Shown here: piece by piece, positions 22,270-34,127 of the stretch
Position numbering within the stretch: position 1 is the stretch's first letter
How the letters are laid out: each line of letters begins with the position of its first letter
DNA from: Ischnura elegans
Taxonomy: Eukaryota; Arthropoda; Insecta; Odonata; Coenagrionidae
Direction: 5' to 3'
Assembly: GCF_921293095.1 (NCBI RefSeq)
Contig: NC_060258.1
Location: forward strand, 9,562,607-9,626,606
Length of the DNA stretch: 64,000 nt
Made by a program: the position numbers and the translations under genes
The notes under the pieces: model-generated
The model's database searches: none
What the model was told of the DNA's origin: nothing
What the model saw: only the letters and a program-made list of their open reading frames with translations

Positions 22270-22686
22270 TCACTTGTGTCACCAAGACTGGCGATGTGCT
22301 ACCGGGTCCAAAAGACGTTTTGCCGCACGACATTCAAGAAGGTGTCTATAAGGTGCCATGTTCATGCGGCAAAGACTACATAGGAGAGACGTGTAGAACA
22401 ATGAAAGTGCGCATCCAGGAACACAGAAGAGCCACAAGAAATAAGCAATTTCAGCTCTCTGCCATTGCGGAGCATGCATGGAGCGAACGAGGACACCAGA
22501 TACTGTTTGACGAAGCAACAGTTGTTGCAAAAGAAAATAGATCCCAGGCTAATAAAGGAGGCTATCGAAATATTCAAGACACCGGAAAACATGAATAGAG
22601 AAGATGGCTACCCTCTCCACAGCTCGTGGAGAGAAAAGGAGGAGGACCAATCAGCATCCAGCATGAAAAATTGGCGCCAAAAATGA
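22270..22686 (+). pseudogene. Penelope-like element, GIY-YIG endonuclease remnant 1
   Basis: The frame reads EGVYKVPCSCGKDYIGETCR, then MKVRIQEHRRATRN and AEHAWSERGHQILFDEA. It shows the GIY-YIG core (Y-K-V-P-C...Y-I-G-E-T) plus the arginine/histidine helix. A frameshift near 22530 puts the tail one frame over: PRLIKEAIEIFKTPENMNRE and DGYPLHSSWREKE. The reverse-transcriptase part is absent. The fragment is followed 35 bp later by a hammerhead-like motif. Confidence 0.82.
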
Positions 22687-22720
22687 ACTATATAAGTCAC
22701 CAAAAATTGAATCCCAACAT

Positions 22721-22763
22721 CGACCTGAAGACGCCGGTTGGAATACTGGAGAAACTGTCGTCA
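22721..22763 (+). ncRNA. Hammerhead-like motif downstream of Penelope-like remnant 1
   Basis: CTGAAGA (22725-22731) and GAAAC (22751-22755) enclose a partly paired arm (GCCGGT with ACTGGA). CGAC before and GTCG after the core can pair as stem I. Penelope-like elements are known to carry hammerhead ribozymes in their terminal regions. Caveat: an extra base lies between CTGAAGA and the arm, which a canonical hammerhead does not have, so activity is doubtful. Confidence 0.45.
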
Positions 22764-22940
22764 TAAAGAAAAATCCACGCGGTGAAGCCCAGAAATATGG
22801 AGACATCAGCATGGCGTTACTATTGCTGTTGGCGTCCATGCTTTTTGTGTGGCAGAAAGACAGTACCAGAGATGATTACAGCGATGGAAAAGGGGCATGC
22901 CAAGTGACAGAAAAAGGAATGCGTACATAGAGGTTGTAAA

Positions 22941-23500
22941 TACAGCAGACTCCAGATTTTCCGGCTGCGGTTTATCCATGTTACGGATTATCCGTGCATG
23001 ATTTTCACTCTTGCTTTTGCATTATTTTCCGCGATATTTATAAAAAAAATAAAAACAGACGCAAAATCATTGGAATTACTGCAAGGATGCACCGGGAGTA
23101 TTATATCCGTTAAAATCCCCTCCGTGAAACGGAGGGGATCACGGTCTAGCTGCATTTACGGGAGCAAGCACCATGTTCCTGTTTTCCAAGCCTCGCAGTG
23201 CACGACCTCGCTCCTTGATCACGGATACATGGCTAGCAGAGGTTGTGACCAGAGCAACTTGTGCGAGACGCAACTACATGGCATGGTGCCTGACAGTGTA
23301 GTCTCCGACGTTGAGCAGTGGTTTTAAAGCATTCGTGCAAACCACTTTTCTGTGTCCGTGATACCACAGCCACAGATGTGTGGTTTTCGAAACCAGACCT
23401 TACATGGAGCATTAATAATAGGAGTACAACCATGTTATCACCGCTAAAAAGATCGCGAGCTGGCGAAGAAAGCTCTCGATGAGTCCAGGCTTGGATGGGT
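22941..23500 (+). pseudogene. Tigger/pogo-like element J, copy 1
   Basis: Starts TACAGCAGACTCCAGATTTT with TTATCCATGTTACGGATTAT, an end style of pogo/Tigger elements. Interior frames read CETQLHGMVPDSVV, VEQWF and, frame-shifted, IRANHFSVSV. The same broken reading is found at 46300 and 53208/54090. Too degraded to define catalytic residues. Minus-strand frames here are shadows. Confidence 0.6.
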
Positions 23501-23696
23501 GGATCCACCTGTAGCGATGGCTACGCTAAATAACACACTTCGGTTATCTGCGGAGAGGCGTTTATTGTGACTTGACAATACAGAACTGACTTGGGTAGCC
23601 CAGATGGCTAGCTTATATACATGCGGCGAATATTCTGGAACGCCGCGCCGGATCTTCCTCGAACCTTCTAGAATTCCTGAAAAGATATAGGAAAAA

Positions 23697-23778
23697 ATAC
23701 CGGCCGGCGCCAGGACTCGAACGCGCGCCGTCCGATTAGTAGGCGGACACTTATCCACTGGTCCAACTCTACATTGTG
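23697..23778 (-). repeat. tRNA-like SINE head (S3)
   Basis: On the minus strand: box A-like TTGGACCAGTGGATAAGTGT, then a GTCCG/CGGAC arm and box B-like GCGTTCGAGTCC within GCGC-rich arms. Not repeated elsewhere in the window, but the flank 23500-23690 shows no gene, so this is read as SINE or tRNA-derived sequence and not as a tRNA gene. Confidence 0.5.
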
Positions 23779-23986
23779 GCGGACGATGCGCCACACACCC
23801 TTTATATCGATTGTAACGTAGATTATTTAATCAAAGTAATCAGCGGGCGAAATGTGGCCGCCATGTTTTTTTAGGGTGTAGGGCTGGTTTGGGTACCCTA
23901 CATCAAGTAGGGCACATTTAGTTCCAGAAACGGACATATGTAGGGCTTGATGTGGCACATGTAAAGCGAGATCGGTTTATGTGGGG

Positions 23987-26900
23987 TAGAGCTGTGTCGT
24001 TCATGAATGAATCGTTCAAAATGAACGATTCAATGGCGTGAACCGAATGAATCGAATCCACGTTTTCCTCTCGAATCGTTCAAAATGAACGATTTCATTG
24101 AAGATAATCCGCCGAATCCAAATCGTTCAAAATGAATGAATTGTGAGGAAGATTCAAATCCTCTGAATCCGAATCGTTCAAAATGAATTAATTGTGGCGA
24201 AGATTCAAATCCGCCGAATCTATTGGTGTTTCCTTGGCACTCCTTCGCTGCACAACTAATCTTTAAAAGTCCCCTAAGGAAAGCAATAATATACACAATC
24301 AGTAGCGTTGCCATGTAAAATTCAAAGTATTGTTTATGTGGAAATGGATTCAATTAAATTATATGTGATTCTAAATGCCATCTCAATTAGCATTGAAAAT
24401 AGAGGTAATTTTCTTATACTCTAAGTAATATTAGAATAATTCGATAAGTATGGTGGGGATACATAATTAAACCAATGTAAATTCACAAACAACAGCAATA
24501 AGTAAGAAACTACAATAAACAGTAAGAATATATTATATTCCATCCCATTATCACAGTATGTTTCCATATGGCTACTTTTGGAACATGGAGGCAAACATAA
24601 CCACAATTGCCCAATGTTGCCAAAAGGCAACGTGTGTTTATTTTTATTAATAATAATGATAAATAGTGCAAATTAAAATTAAATCATTCTTTGAGTATAA
24701 GTGAACGAAAAATATGAAAAGAAATTTTTTTTTGATAGATTAAAAAAACTTGGGCTGGAAAGGGTTAATCGAGATTATAATTTAGGAATAAAATTTTTGA
24801 AAGTTTGTTAAGTTTCAGGCTCCTCCTCCTTTCAGATAAGATGTTTCCTGCCTTGGAGAAAACTCTTTCGCATGGCACAGAGGAACCAACTATGCACAGT
24901 CTTTTCTGCATCACCAGGAAAAGTCTTGGGAATGTTCCTTGATTTTTGCACCACCACTGAAGAGGATCTTCATGTCGTAGAAGATGTGGTTCCTTCAAAT
25001 ATTTATCCACTTCAGTTATAGCAACAGCAGTTGGGGACCTATCACAGATTTTGTGTTGCACAAGAGAATCTTAGTGCTTCCACACACACCCAGATGTTTC
25101 CAACTCCATTCTAATTTCCTGGCTAGGACCTTGGGCTTCATCGACAAGAGAAACAGCTGTTGCTTTTCTAATCAAATTATTTTTAGCTTTTTCGATAGCT
25201 TTATGACTATCGAAGCCCATATTTTTTAAACGAGGGTCTACCATGGATGCCTCGGCTAGCAGAGGTATGTCCTCAATATGCGAGAACCTCCTCTCCATCT
25301 CACTCTTAATTTTTGCCAAACATTTTGACACCTCCTCTTCCTGATCATCAAAATTCAGGGTCTCTAAGTACCTCTTCATGCCTTGAGTGAGGGGTATTAA
25401 TTTTGATGCTGTCACATGTTTTTCTGAGCTAACTTCTAGAGTAACCTCGTAGAATGGCAATAAAATATGACATAACTTTTCAGTGATTTCAAAATCTTTT
25501 TGTGTTAATGTTGCCTCTGTTTTAAGTAGAGCTAGGGTGGATAATAGAGGCTCTTTGTTTCTTAAAATGGATTGAAACATGGTGTACGTGGAATTCCACC
25601 TAGTTGGCACCTCCTGCTTCAATGTGGGGTAGCTCCCTTGGGGAGACTGCATTTGCACAAGTTTGTGATGGGCAGCAGGACTCCTCTTAAAAACTTCCAC
25701 CACTTTCTTAACCCTATTTTGGAGGTCCTTGACCTCCACTAAAGCATTTTTCACTATTAAATTTAGGGTGTGAGCGAAACATGGGATGTGTGTCCAACCT
25801 AGAATTTTAGCTGCAGCCATCATGTTTGCTGCACTGTCAGATATAAGTGCCACCACTTTACCGTTCAAGTCCCAGCTTCTAATAATGCGATGAATCTCAT
25901 CTGCAATATTAGTGGCTGTATGCCTATCCGTGAAATAGATGCAATCCAGCAGGGCCGATTGCAATTGCCCATCGCAAATAAAATGGGCTGTTACAGCCAA
26001 ATAGCTATCATTTGTAGCCGAAGTCCACCCATCTGCTGTAATTGAACAGTTACTTTTTTAATTTTTTTCCTTAAGTTCCATTGCTGTTTTTGAGTACAGA
26101 AGCTCTAAATAATTATTGGCCAAAGTTTTCCTGGATGGTGGACGGTAATTGGGGTTCAACAGCTGGAGGAATGACTTAAATGCTGGCTGCTCAACTAAAC
26201 TAAATGGCAGATATTGGGACACAATTAACTTCACCAACCCTTCATCAATACTTTGGCTGGTCTTCAAGGCTAATGGACGGTGAATATACTGCTTCATTGT
26301 TGTTTGCGATGTGGAGCCAGAGGAATTTCCTTGAGGAATATCAATGCTTGCATCAGGATGCTGTGGTAGGGAGCTCGCAGAGGCTGCTGAAGTAGATGGT
26401 ACTTGTAATACCTGCTCCCCACTCTCATTGGAGCTATAGCAGGTCCTTTTTGAGGCATTGCCATCAAGACTGATAGATGGGTGCTTCAATTTTATATGGC
26501 GGAATAAATTTGAGGTGCATCCAGACTTAAATGAGTACTGGTGCTTACAAAACAAGCATTCAGCTGACTCTGCAGATATTTTTTGGAAGTAATCCCATAC
26601 TTCGCTTCTTCTCCTTTTGGAATCCATCATGTGGAAAAACTCAAGATCATGAATTCCTGTCTAATAACTATAAACGTATTTGATTTATTATATATTTCCC
26701 AATAAATGGCTCTTATTCATCACCGACTAGAGAGTTAAGTACTTAATACCTCAATACTCTTACCAAAATAATCCTACTATGTAATCGCAACGGCTTATAT
26801 ATGTATACAGAAGTCAATAAGGATCGTCTTTTCAGAAAGTGCGATCTGTAAGGACTTCAGCGTTTGGTCAAAATTGCTCGAGCGGCGGTAATTTCCCAGA

Positions 26901-27662
26901 AAAATTCCAGTTTTAATTCTCGGTTAACAGAAAACTCGAATGCAGGTGATGCGTGCTAGCTGTTAACGTTGCTTCATGCATCTATGCAGTAATGGCATTA
27001 AATGAAAAAGGAATCAAATAGTCTTTATAGTGGACTACTCGCTATAAAACCTAAAATTATTTGTGGAGTTATGTTGAGAGATTTAAAGAAAAAAATCCTT
27101 TTAATTGCTCGGTAAATTTTTTTCATTTTTGTAAATAAGAACATTAAATAAGTTTAAATGTCCTTATTTACAAATTTGAAATTCGGAATAATAAAATTCA
27201 TTAATTAATCATATTGAGCAGAAATACGTCGTGCATAATGCAGTGCCAACTATTATTTAAGAAGGATAAATAACATGACCAGTCCTTGCAGATTAGACTT
27301 GCTTTCTTTTTATACTCGGCGAAAATGTTCATCAAGCAGAATTCATAACAGCCAATCGATTGAATAATCACAATGTAATTATATGAAATTCGGGGAAGGA
27401 GTTTTGCGGAGAATGAAATCTTGTGATGACGAAAAATATTTTTTTGCGACACCCAGATTTAGTACAGTATTCACTCATAAGATTTGAAATGCAGTAATCG
27501 ACAGATTTACAAGGATTCGAGAATCATGGATTCGATAATCATGGGATTCGAGACTCACACGGTTCATTCGGTTCATTATGAACGATTTAAAGAACCGAAT
27601 CATTGCCAAGAAACAAATCCCATGAACCGAATCCACAAAATGAACCGAAATTCTCACCTCTA
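23987..27662 (-). mobile_element. Autonomous-type hAT transposon (inactivated)
   Basis: Left boundary TAGAGCTGTGTCGTTCATGA, right boundary inverted TAGAGGTGAGAATTTCGGTT. Both sides carry many subterminal copies of ATCGTTCA/AATGAACGATT (24000-24200) or GGTTCATT/AATCGTTCATAATG (27560-27660). The 8-bp flanks (ATGTGGGG and GTATATAT) do not match, so the exact ends are uncertain or the target duplication has decayed. The transposase lies in the middle on the minus strand. 26640-27540 is AT-rich 5' region without features. Confidence 0.7.
24765..26630 (-). pseudogene. hAT transposase with BED finger; one frame, two stops
   Basis: About 622 codons in a single minus-strand frame, interrupted only by TAA at 26058-26060 and 25071-25073. 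N-terminus MMDSKRRRSEVWDYF leads into a BED zinc finger (C-x2-C in ECLFCKHQ, His pair in FRHIKLKH). Then follow the conserved ITADGWTS with the first catalytic Asp, VALISDSAANM with the second, CFAHTLNLIV, RWNSTYTMFQS, and the C-terminal dimerisation block SSVPCERVFSKAGN with the catalytic Glu, ending LNYNLD. Similar to ZBED-type hAT proteins. All family motifs are present, so only the two stops make it defective, or this copy is recent. Confidence 0.88.
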
Positions 27663-27880
27663 GTATATATCAACTGCGGATGTGGGATTAAAGTCGTCGG
27701 AGGAGTCTATAGCAAAAAATAGTGCAGGACCTGTTGTAATTAATATGAATACGAGTATTATTATTGGGGTCAGATTTTGAATTGACGGGAAAATTGGCGA
27801 GGAATGCGCAGTGTCGTAGTCATTTATTTCATGCGCCTTGCAACCGTGTTTTGTTAGTTCAAAACGTGAATATTGAGAAG

Positions 27881-28030
27881 AATGAAGATGATTTCTCTCA
27901 CTTTACCGTCGCACTTTCCTAGTATTCTTTCAACAAAACCCATTTTACGATTAGCTCGACCTGTTATTTCCCGAATATGTTTGTTCCATGATAGATTTTC
28001 ATTGAATCCAACTCCTAGATACTTCATGGA
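27881..28030 (-). pseudogene. LINE reverse-transcriptase tail fragment
   Basis: The minus strand reads MKYLGVGFNENLSWNKHIRE, then TGRANRKMGFVERILGKC. This is the YLGV..LSW..HI motif that follows the reverse-transcriptase core in Jockey/CR1-type LINEs. About 50 codons, with no start or end. The flank 27665-27880 has nothing clear. 28031-28388 may hold more of the same LINE but is too decayed to read. Confidence 0.7.
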
Positions 28031-28396
28031 TTAAAATGCCTTTAATCAGGTGCATCGACTGAGTGGTGGAACAAGTGATGATGCAATAGTGCGTGTGGAT
28101 AATTCGTGATTTCTCTAAACACAAATAAATCTCGGATTTAATTTTTAGCCCCATGTCAGCCGTAAATTCACCCTAAATTTCGATGGAATCACATAGTTTT
28201 TAACACTGATTCGCAAGGGTTACGAACCTGCAAAAGGAATATAAAAAAATTTATCGCACAAAATTGGATTTAGCAATAATGCAGTGTAAACAAAACCGCC
28301 ATGTCGTTTGTCACCATAAATAAATTAACGATCGTAGTGAGGAGGTAACAATAGTAGTGATGGATACGAGGAAAAACTAACGGGAATAGTGTGTTG

Positions 28397-29217
28397 TAGT
28401 GATGGGCAAAGTCGATCATTTTAGTGATTCAATCGTTTTGACTCGAGTCACATAAATGATTAAATCAATTGATTCAATCATTATGATCGAAAAGACTCAA
28501 ATGAATCAAGATTGCAAAGACTCAATCAATGAATGTAATAAATTACTTTGAATAACCAAATAAATACTGCCTCATCTGCGAAGAGCACTGGTAATACCTA
28601 CTGATTGCTATCCACATTATCATTTCATATACTATTTTGATTGTGAATTCCTATACGAGTAAATAAGATTGTACAAATGAAGGAAGTTGTGTCATGATAA
28701 TATTTGGGAAGGCAAAACTGTCACAGTTTCTTAATGATAATAGAATAATTTCAAACTATATATCTCAAAATATAACACAAAATACACCACACACTATATG
28801 CATGAATCTGATCTGCAGGATAATTTTATGAACGGCGCAATAAAATGTTAACAGCTGCAACTTCTACTTCTTAACGTTCTCCTACATCAGTCATCTTAAT
28901 ATTTTCCTTTTACGAGTAGTGGTGTTATTAATACTGATTAACTGCTGGAAAACATATATAAGCAAAAGATTATTCAAGTATTCAGTTCTTTATAACATGG
29001 TATTTAATTTTCTCACAACTATTTATGCCCTGACGACAACATATCAAGCATCGATCGATCCAATTTTTGAAATAAAACGGAAACCGGGATGATTGATATG
29101 AAACCGGAAGTCGGAGTGATTAATGATCGACTTGTTTAACGAAATGAATGAGTCATTTGATTCGCCTAGGGATTCAATCTTTTTGATCGAATCGTTCATG
29201 ATCGACCCACATCACTA
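28397..29217. mobile_element. Non-autonomous hAT element with perfect 8-bp duplication
   Basis: GTGTGTTG at 28389-28396 and again at 29218-29225. Ends TAGTGATGGGCAAAGTCGAT and, inverted, TAGTGATGTGGGTCGATCAT. Subterminal ATCGTTCATGATCGA / TGATTCAATCGTTTTGACTC words are on both sides, similar in style to the larger hAT at 23987. No transposase. 29226-30034 shows no supported feature. Confidence 0.92.
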
Positions 29218-30038
29218 GTGTGTTGAGAGAGCTACGGAAAAGACGTGTTTTAAAAGACGGGCACGGAAAAAGAGAGTAGAAGACGCAAAAGAAAAGGAGG
29301 CGCCCGCAAGAGAGAACCGACAGAGGAAAGGATGCACAAATACAATGCCTTCTTAAGCTAAGCTCTTGAAAATGTACCCGTTTTCTTTTACATAACTGTC
29401 TATCAGTTCTTGAATCGGAGAAGCTTGCCTATCACCCGTTGCTATGGTGTATTTATAATTTTACAACTCTTTCCTTACTTCAGATAAAATGTGCATTTCC
29501 TCTGAATAATTACATCTAAACCCAGACATTTCTCGGCGATCCTAAAGATTGCATCTGCAGAGTTCTTCAAAGGCAAGAAATACGAAGTAGGTACCTACAG
29601 GACCTACTCTGAAACTCTTCCATATACATTATTTCGAAAGTTTTTCTCCACAACAATCGGTAATGAATTAAACCATTTATGCTTTCTGGACAAACTATGT
29701 TCAGCAGCGTGATTTTTGGCGTCCCTGTGCATTCTTTGCTGATTGCGCAGGCAATGCTTGGCTATAAGAGAATCGGACCACCGTAGGACGGATAGGACGA
29801 CCTAATCCGCTATTGCGGTGTTGCCAAATTCAACAGAACGGCTCGTAAGCTTAAGAAGGCATTGGTAAATAAAAACGGTGGAGAGAGTTCGAGAGAGGGA
29901 TTGCGGAGGAAGATGTCCGGCAGTGTTTGAGTGGAGTTGTGGAGCATTGAACCATCCGGAAGTGTTTGCAACGAAACCCCCTATCAACGAAGTCGTGGTT
30001 TTACCGGTCCCAACAAATTCGTTGTATGGAGGTTTTAA

Positions 30039-30778
30039 CCCTTTCACTGCTGTGTACGTACCTAGTATGTTCACACGGCAGACTGCTGTGGACGTACTTT
30101 TTCTTCCTCCCTGCCGTGCAATTTCGAAAAAGCACTTCGAAGGGTCGCTAATCCGGGACCCTATCCTCGATGAGCTCACCCACGCAGGACCCCTTCTCAT
30201 CGACTAGCCTACCAGCGGGGGTCGAAAAGTGACCCCTCTGACTGCAATTTGAAAATCTATCAACCAATCCAATCATCAGAAAATGATTGTTTGCATCGCA
30301 CTCCTGCCAATCAAGCAATCAAGTGCGTCTTTGAACCGTGTTTCTGCGATGAAAAATAACGATTTTAACTTTGCTAAAAACGTGGCTGCGGACCACCGGA
30401 AAATGGCCATTTTATCAAAGTTAACAAAATCGTAATTTTTCATCGCAGAAACACGGTTCAAAGACGTACTTGATTGCTTGATTGTCAGGAGTGCGATGCA
30501 AACAAAATATTTTTTTAAGATCCCATTGATTGATTGATTTTCAAATCGCAGTCAGAGCGGTCACTTTTCAGGAGGGAGGCCCCCTAGGCTGGTAGGGTCG
30601 ATGAGACGGTCCTGCAAGGGTTAGCTCGTCGAGGAAAGGGTCCCAGATAAGCGACCCTACGGAGGATGTACCACGCTCTTTCTTGAACTACCTGCTCCAT
30701 GGCAACCATGAAACGCATTTGAACCTTTTCGCCGCATGTGAGGAGTGGGTTTTTGGAGAATGAACAGCAGTGATAGGG
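30039..30778. mobile_element. Foldback element L with piggyBac-like ends
   Basis: TTAA at 30035-30038 then CCCTTTCACTGCTGT; right end ACAGCAGTGATAGGG followed by TTGA (a mutated TTAA). Inside, arms of about 200 bp are inverted: AACCGTGTTTCTGCGATGAA at 30332 pairs with TTCATCGCAGAAACACGGTT at 30438, and GGGTCGCTAATCCGGGACCC (30143) with its decayed mate near 30640. No coding capacity. Confidence 0.75.
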
Positions 30779-31418
30779 TTGAAGTATATTGTCCTAAGGG
30801 AAAAGCAAGTGTGCAAAATTTCACGCCGATCCAAGAATTAAAAGTGGTTCACAAATCAATTAAAAGGTTCCATCCATGAAAAGGACAAACAGACAATGCA
30901 AGTTCTGAAAAAGCATGTCAAAAAAAAGACACTTTTATTGTAAACATACCATTTATAAAAATATCAAATACTTCTGTACAGGAATCGATTTCAAACAGAA
31001 AAAGATAGATTTTAGGAGAAAATATTAGCAAGGAATATAACATCTCTCTTCAGAATTCTCAGCTACATTTTCAAATCACATTACTTTGTACTAATGCCAT
31101 CCCGTCGGTTATGATAAAATTCTCTCTCAAAATGAGGCACTTTCATTACGAACAAGCCTGTACGCTATTGGTTCAAACATTCTGCAATAGTACGGGGATC
31201 AATTAACACGATGGATTTGGGGATCACGTGGATATGCCATGTCATTTTCGAATACTCAGCCACTCAATAATATGTGAAGTTTATTGACATGAGAAATAGA
31301 AGTCGTGAAATACTTTTGTGCTAGAACTCATGCGTTAGTCATCCTAACCTTCTGCACTAGTAGAGGAACAGATAACCATGAATACTTGATGAACTTCCTG
31401 ATGAAAGTTTTCATACAG

Positions 31419-32195
31419 TACAGTGAGTCCTCATTCTACGTCAACCTGTTTAACATCACTTCGCGATAACTTCACAAAAATTTTGAGACTGTCTTTCATT
31501 TATCACACCTTCGCTTTGCGATAACGTCAAGGCTTTTAAATTCCGCGCGAGAGAAAAAAAAACGCGAAGAGGCGGGCATTGCAGGTTGTTCGTTCAGTGG
31601 GCGGTAATGCAGTGAATCTAAATGAAGTGTAAAACGGTGTGTTTATTGTTAATTGCGATTATGGTTTTAGCAAATTTTCTGCAAAATGAATTCTTAGGTA
31701 GGTGTGCAAGGCTTTACTTGAAATAATGGTTTTCAGGAGCCTAGAAAGTGATTTCAAGGAATTTTTCCGTGAGGAACTCTGGAGTTTTTGTCGTCACTTT
31801 TTTCGCAGTGTTCATAATAATTTTGGTTCCTGTGACTGCGACGATGTTTCAGCGATGATGATGCCCAGGCGACGCTTGCACGGGCGACCACCATAGCGAA
31901 GCCGGAAAGCAAATGCGGGAAGACACAAAAATGGAGAAGGATTTACGTCAGTACTGCTATTGTCGTCGATGAAGACAGGAACTCATATTTATGCCATAGT
32001 TTGGCATTCCCATTGGAGAAAATGCCCTGGATAGGATACGCTAAAAATTTTTCGCGTAGGAATTGTGAGGTATAGGAGCTGATATTCGCTTTTTACATTG
32101 CTTCTTATGGGATATTATGTTTCGATTAACGTCATTTCGTTTATCGTTAAATTTTTCACGAACGTCACAGTGACGTTAAACGAGGACTCACTGTA
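31419..32195 (+). mobile_element. Element F copy 1 (TA-flanked)
   Basis: TACAGTGAGTCCTCATTCTA on the left, AACGAGGACTCACTGTA on the right, inverted. Interior GCGATAACGTCAAG..., AACTCATATTTATGCCATAG and GGCATTCCCATTGGAGAAAA are shared with copy 2 at 56653-57529. No transposase frame is conserved. 30779-31418 has no recognisable feature. Confidence 0.85.
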
Positions 32196-32391
32196 CGCCA
32201 TATTGTTGAAAGAACATTCATCGTATTAGTATGTATTCCACCACTCAAAAATTGTGCCTTTACTTCCCGCTGCAACAAAGGGCTACCGAGGCGTTAACAT
32301 GAATACTTGATGGACTTTGTGATCACTTTTTCACGTAAAAGCCATGTCATTTACAGCACATCCTTCGGACTAATATTCCACCACTCAACAA

Positions 32392-33625
32392 ACAGTACCA
32401 CCACTGCAAAAATTCTCAACAATCGCCCACGGGATCCAATCCGCTCATCTAGGAGCCTAAAAATACAAAATACGCACAGCTGGCAAATAGCCGGGAGCAC
32501 AAACGCTCACCTCCAATTTTCCTAGCTTCGGAAGATAGCATCCCACACAGCAAACTCAAAATTCATACCATATAAACGTTGCATAAATGGATTTGTAAAA
32601 TGTGCTAATAATATTCCGTCCATTGTGCACATAATATTCGAATAATATGTGCATAATATGCAAAAATTAGGTCATTGAAAACTGTAAAAATTATTTAATT
32701 GATATGTATATTATTACATTGCCGGTAACATTTCATCGTTAATATTGATTCTTACAGCCATGAGTCAACTGTCACCGAGCAAATTCAAAAATTTATGCCA
32801 TATAAACGTTGCATAAATGGATTCGTATAATATTCAAACGATATCCCGTCGATTATGTACATATTAACTCTTCCTGAACCAATTTTTTTATATAAGTATT
32901 TTTTTCAAAATAATTTTTAGGAAAAAAATAATTTACAGGATTGATTCCCTATAAATGTTTTTATTTTATTCTTAAAATTAAAAATCCACTGGATTTAATA
33001 TTATCCTTGTTCTATGAAAGAGTTAATTCTTAGAAAATGTTGAACGTATTATATCGCTAGAAATAACGTATAACCCCTTGGGCCCCTGTATGATTCAAAC
33101 ACCTTTTAACGTCAAGCTACACTTGTCGTTGGATCTGATACTGGAACTAGGCCTGTCGAGTCAGCCCAGACGTTGGACAGCAAAGGGTTAATCGAATAAT
33201 ATGCAAATATTTTGCCATACAAAACTGTAAATATTTACTTAACCCATTAGTGTATAGTGTCCGATATATCGGGCGTGTGTATTTTATTTTGTTATGGGCT
33301 CCAGTTGACTTGTGCTACATTTTAATTACATTTTTATACTGTATTAAGTTCAAATGGATGTCTGTTTTCAACCTCCCACTAATATTTTAGTTGACTCATT
33401 GAATTTAACGACTAGAGAAGGATTTATGTGAGACATGGCACATGTCCGATATATCAGACGCTTTGCACTAATGGGTTAATATGTAAATAATTTCTCATGA
33501 ATACATACATATACATATGTGCTCTGGCTACAGCCAGCTGAGCGTGCGTGCATTGTTATGGTCCTAGATGAGCGGATTTGATCTGGTGGGCGATTGTTGA
33601 GCGTCAGCGGAGTGGTGGTATCTCA
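32392..33625. mobile_element. Inverted-repeat element R with nested piggyBac MITE
   Basis: 32392-32458 (CTCAACAATCGCCCAC, AATCCGCTCATCTAGGA) is the decayed inverted partner of 33560-33625. Between them the phrase CATATAAACGTTGCATAAAT occurs twice (32570 and 32797), each with a following TTCGTA/TTTGTA, so part of the interior is a direct repeat. It is AT-rich without genes. The MITE at 33243-33475 is inserted inside. Confidence 0.6.
33243..33475. mobile_element. piggyBac-type MITE, 233 bp
   Basis: TTAA at 33239-33242 and 33476-33479. Ends CCCATTAGTG and CACTAATGGG are a perfect 10-bp inverted pair, followed by longer imperfect arms around GTCCGATATATC. Non-coding. Confidence 0.88.
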
Positions 33626-33717
33626 ATGGGTGTCATCACCTCCCAATGTAACCATAGGTTCTTGAGGCACCGCGCGCAATTTGATGGCCTTGTTGATGTT
33701 TTGCGCATCCTTTGCGT

Positions 33718-34099
33718 TACACTAGTCTCTCATTATTACCAAGTCCACGGGATCAAAAAACTGGAGGTTCGTAATGACGAAGTTGGTATGAACGTTTCTT
33801 TTGGGAATCGTTAAAAAATACAGTATAGAATGTACGCGATTAAATTAAGTGCAAATATACAAAAACAAGAAAATTCGTTTCAGTTTCTCTGATGAAAAAT
33901 GCGGCATGACGCAAATGAGGGTTGATAACTTCCTGAATGCAGTAATTCCTCGATATACATACTAGACGCGTTTCCAGACCTTGTTCGTACGTTGATAAAC
34001 CTGTGTAAGGACTAACGATTTAGCTCGTAATAATGATGAGTTCGTAATAACGAGCAATTCGTAATAACGTTGTTCGCAATAACGAGCGCGTCTACTGTA
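33718..34099 (+). mobile_element. Element H copy 2, internally deleted
   Basis: Ends TACACTAGTCTCTCATTATT and GAGCGCGTCTACTGTA with the H subterminal words GGAGGTTCGTAAT and GTAATAACG. 382 bp against 658 bp for copy 1. Its right end is only 28 bp from the stop codon of the zinc-finger gene, so it probably lies in or next to the 3' UTR. Confidence 0.8.
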
Positions 34100-34127
34100 A
34101 TATTTCACATTTGAACAAGTAGTGTCA

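Noticed and set aside
23697..23778. Primer-binding site or LTR of a retrovirus-like element
   Set aside because: No paired LTRs, polypurine tract or gag-pol homology nearby; the tRNA-like fold explains the sequence better.
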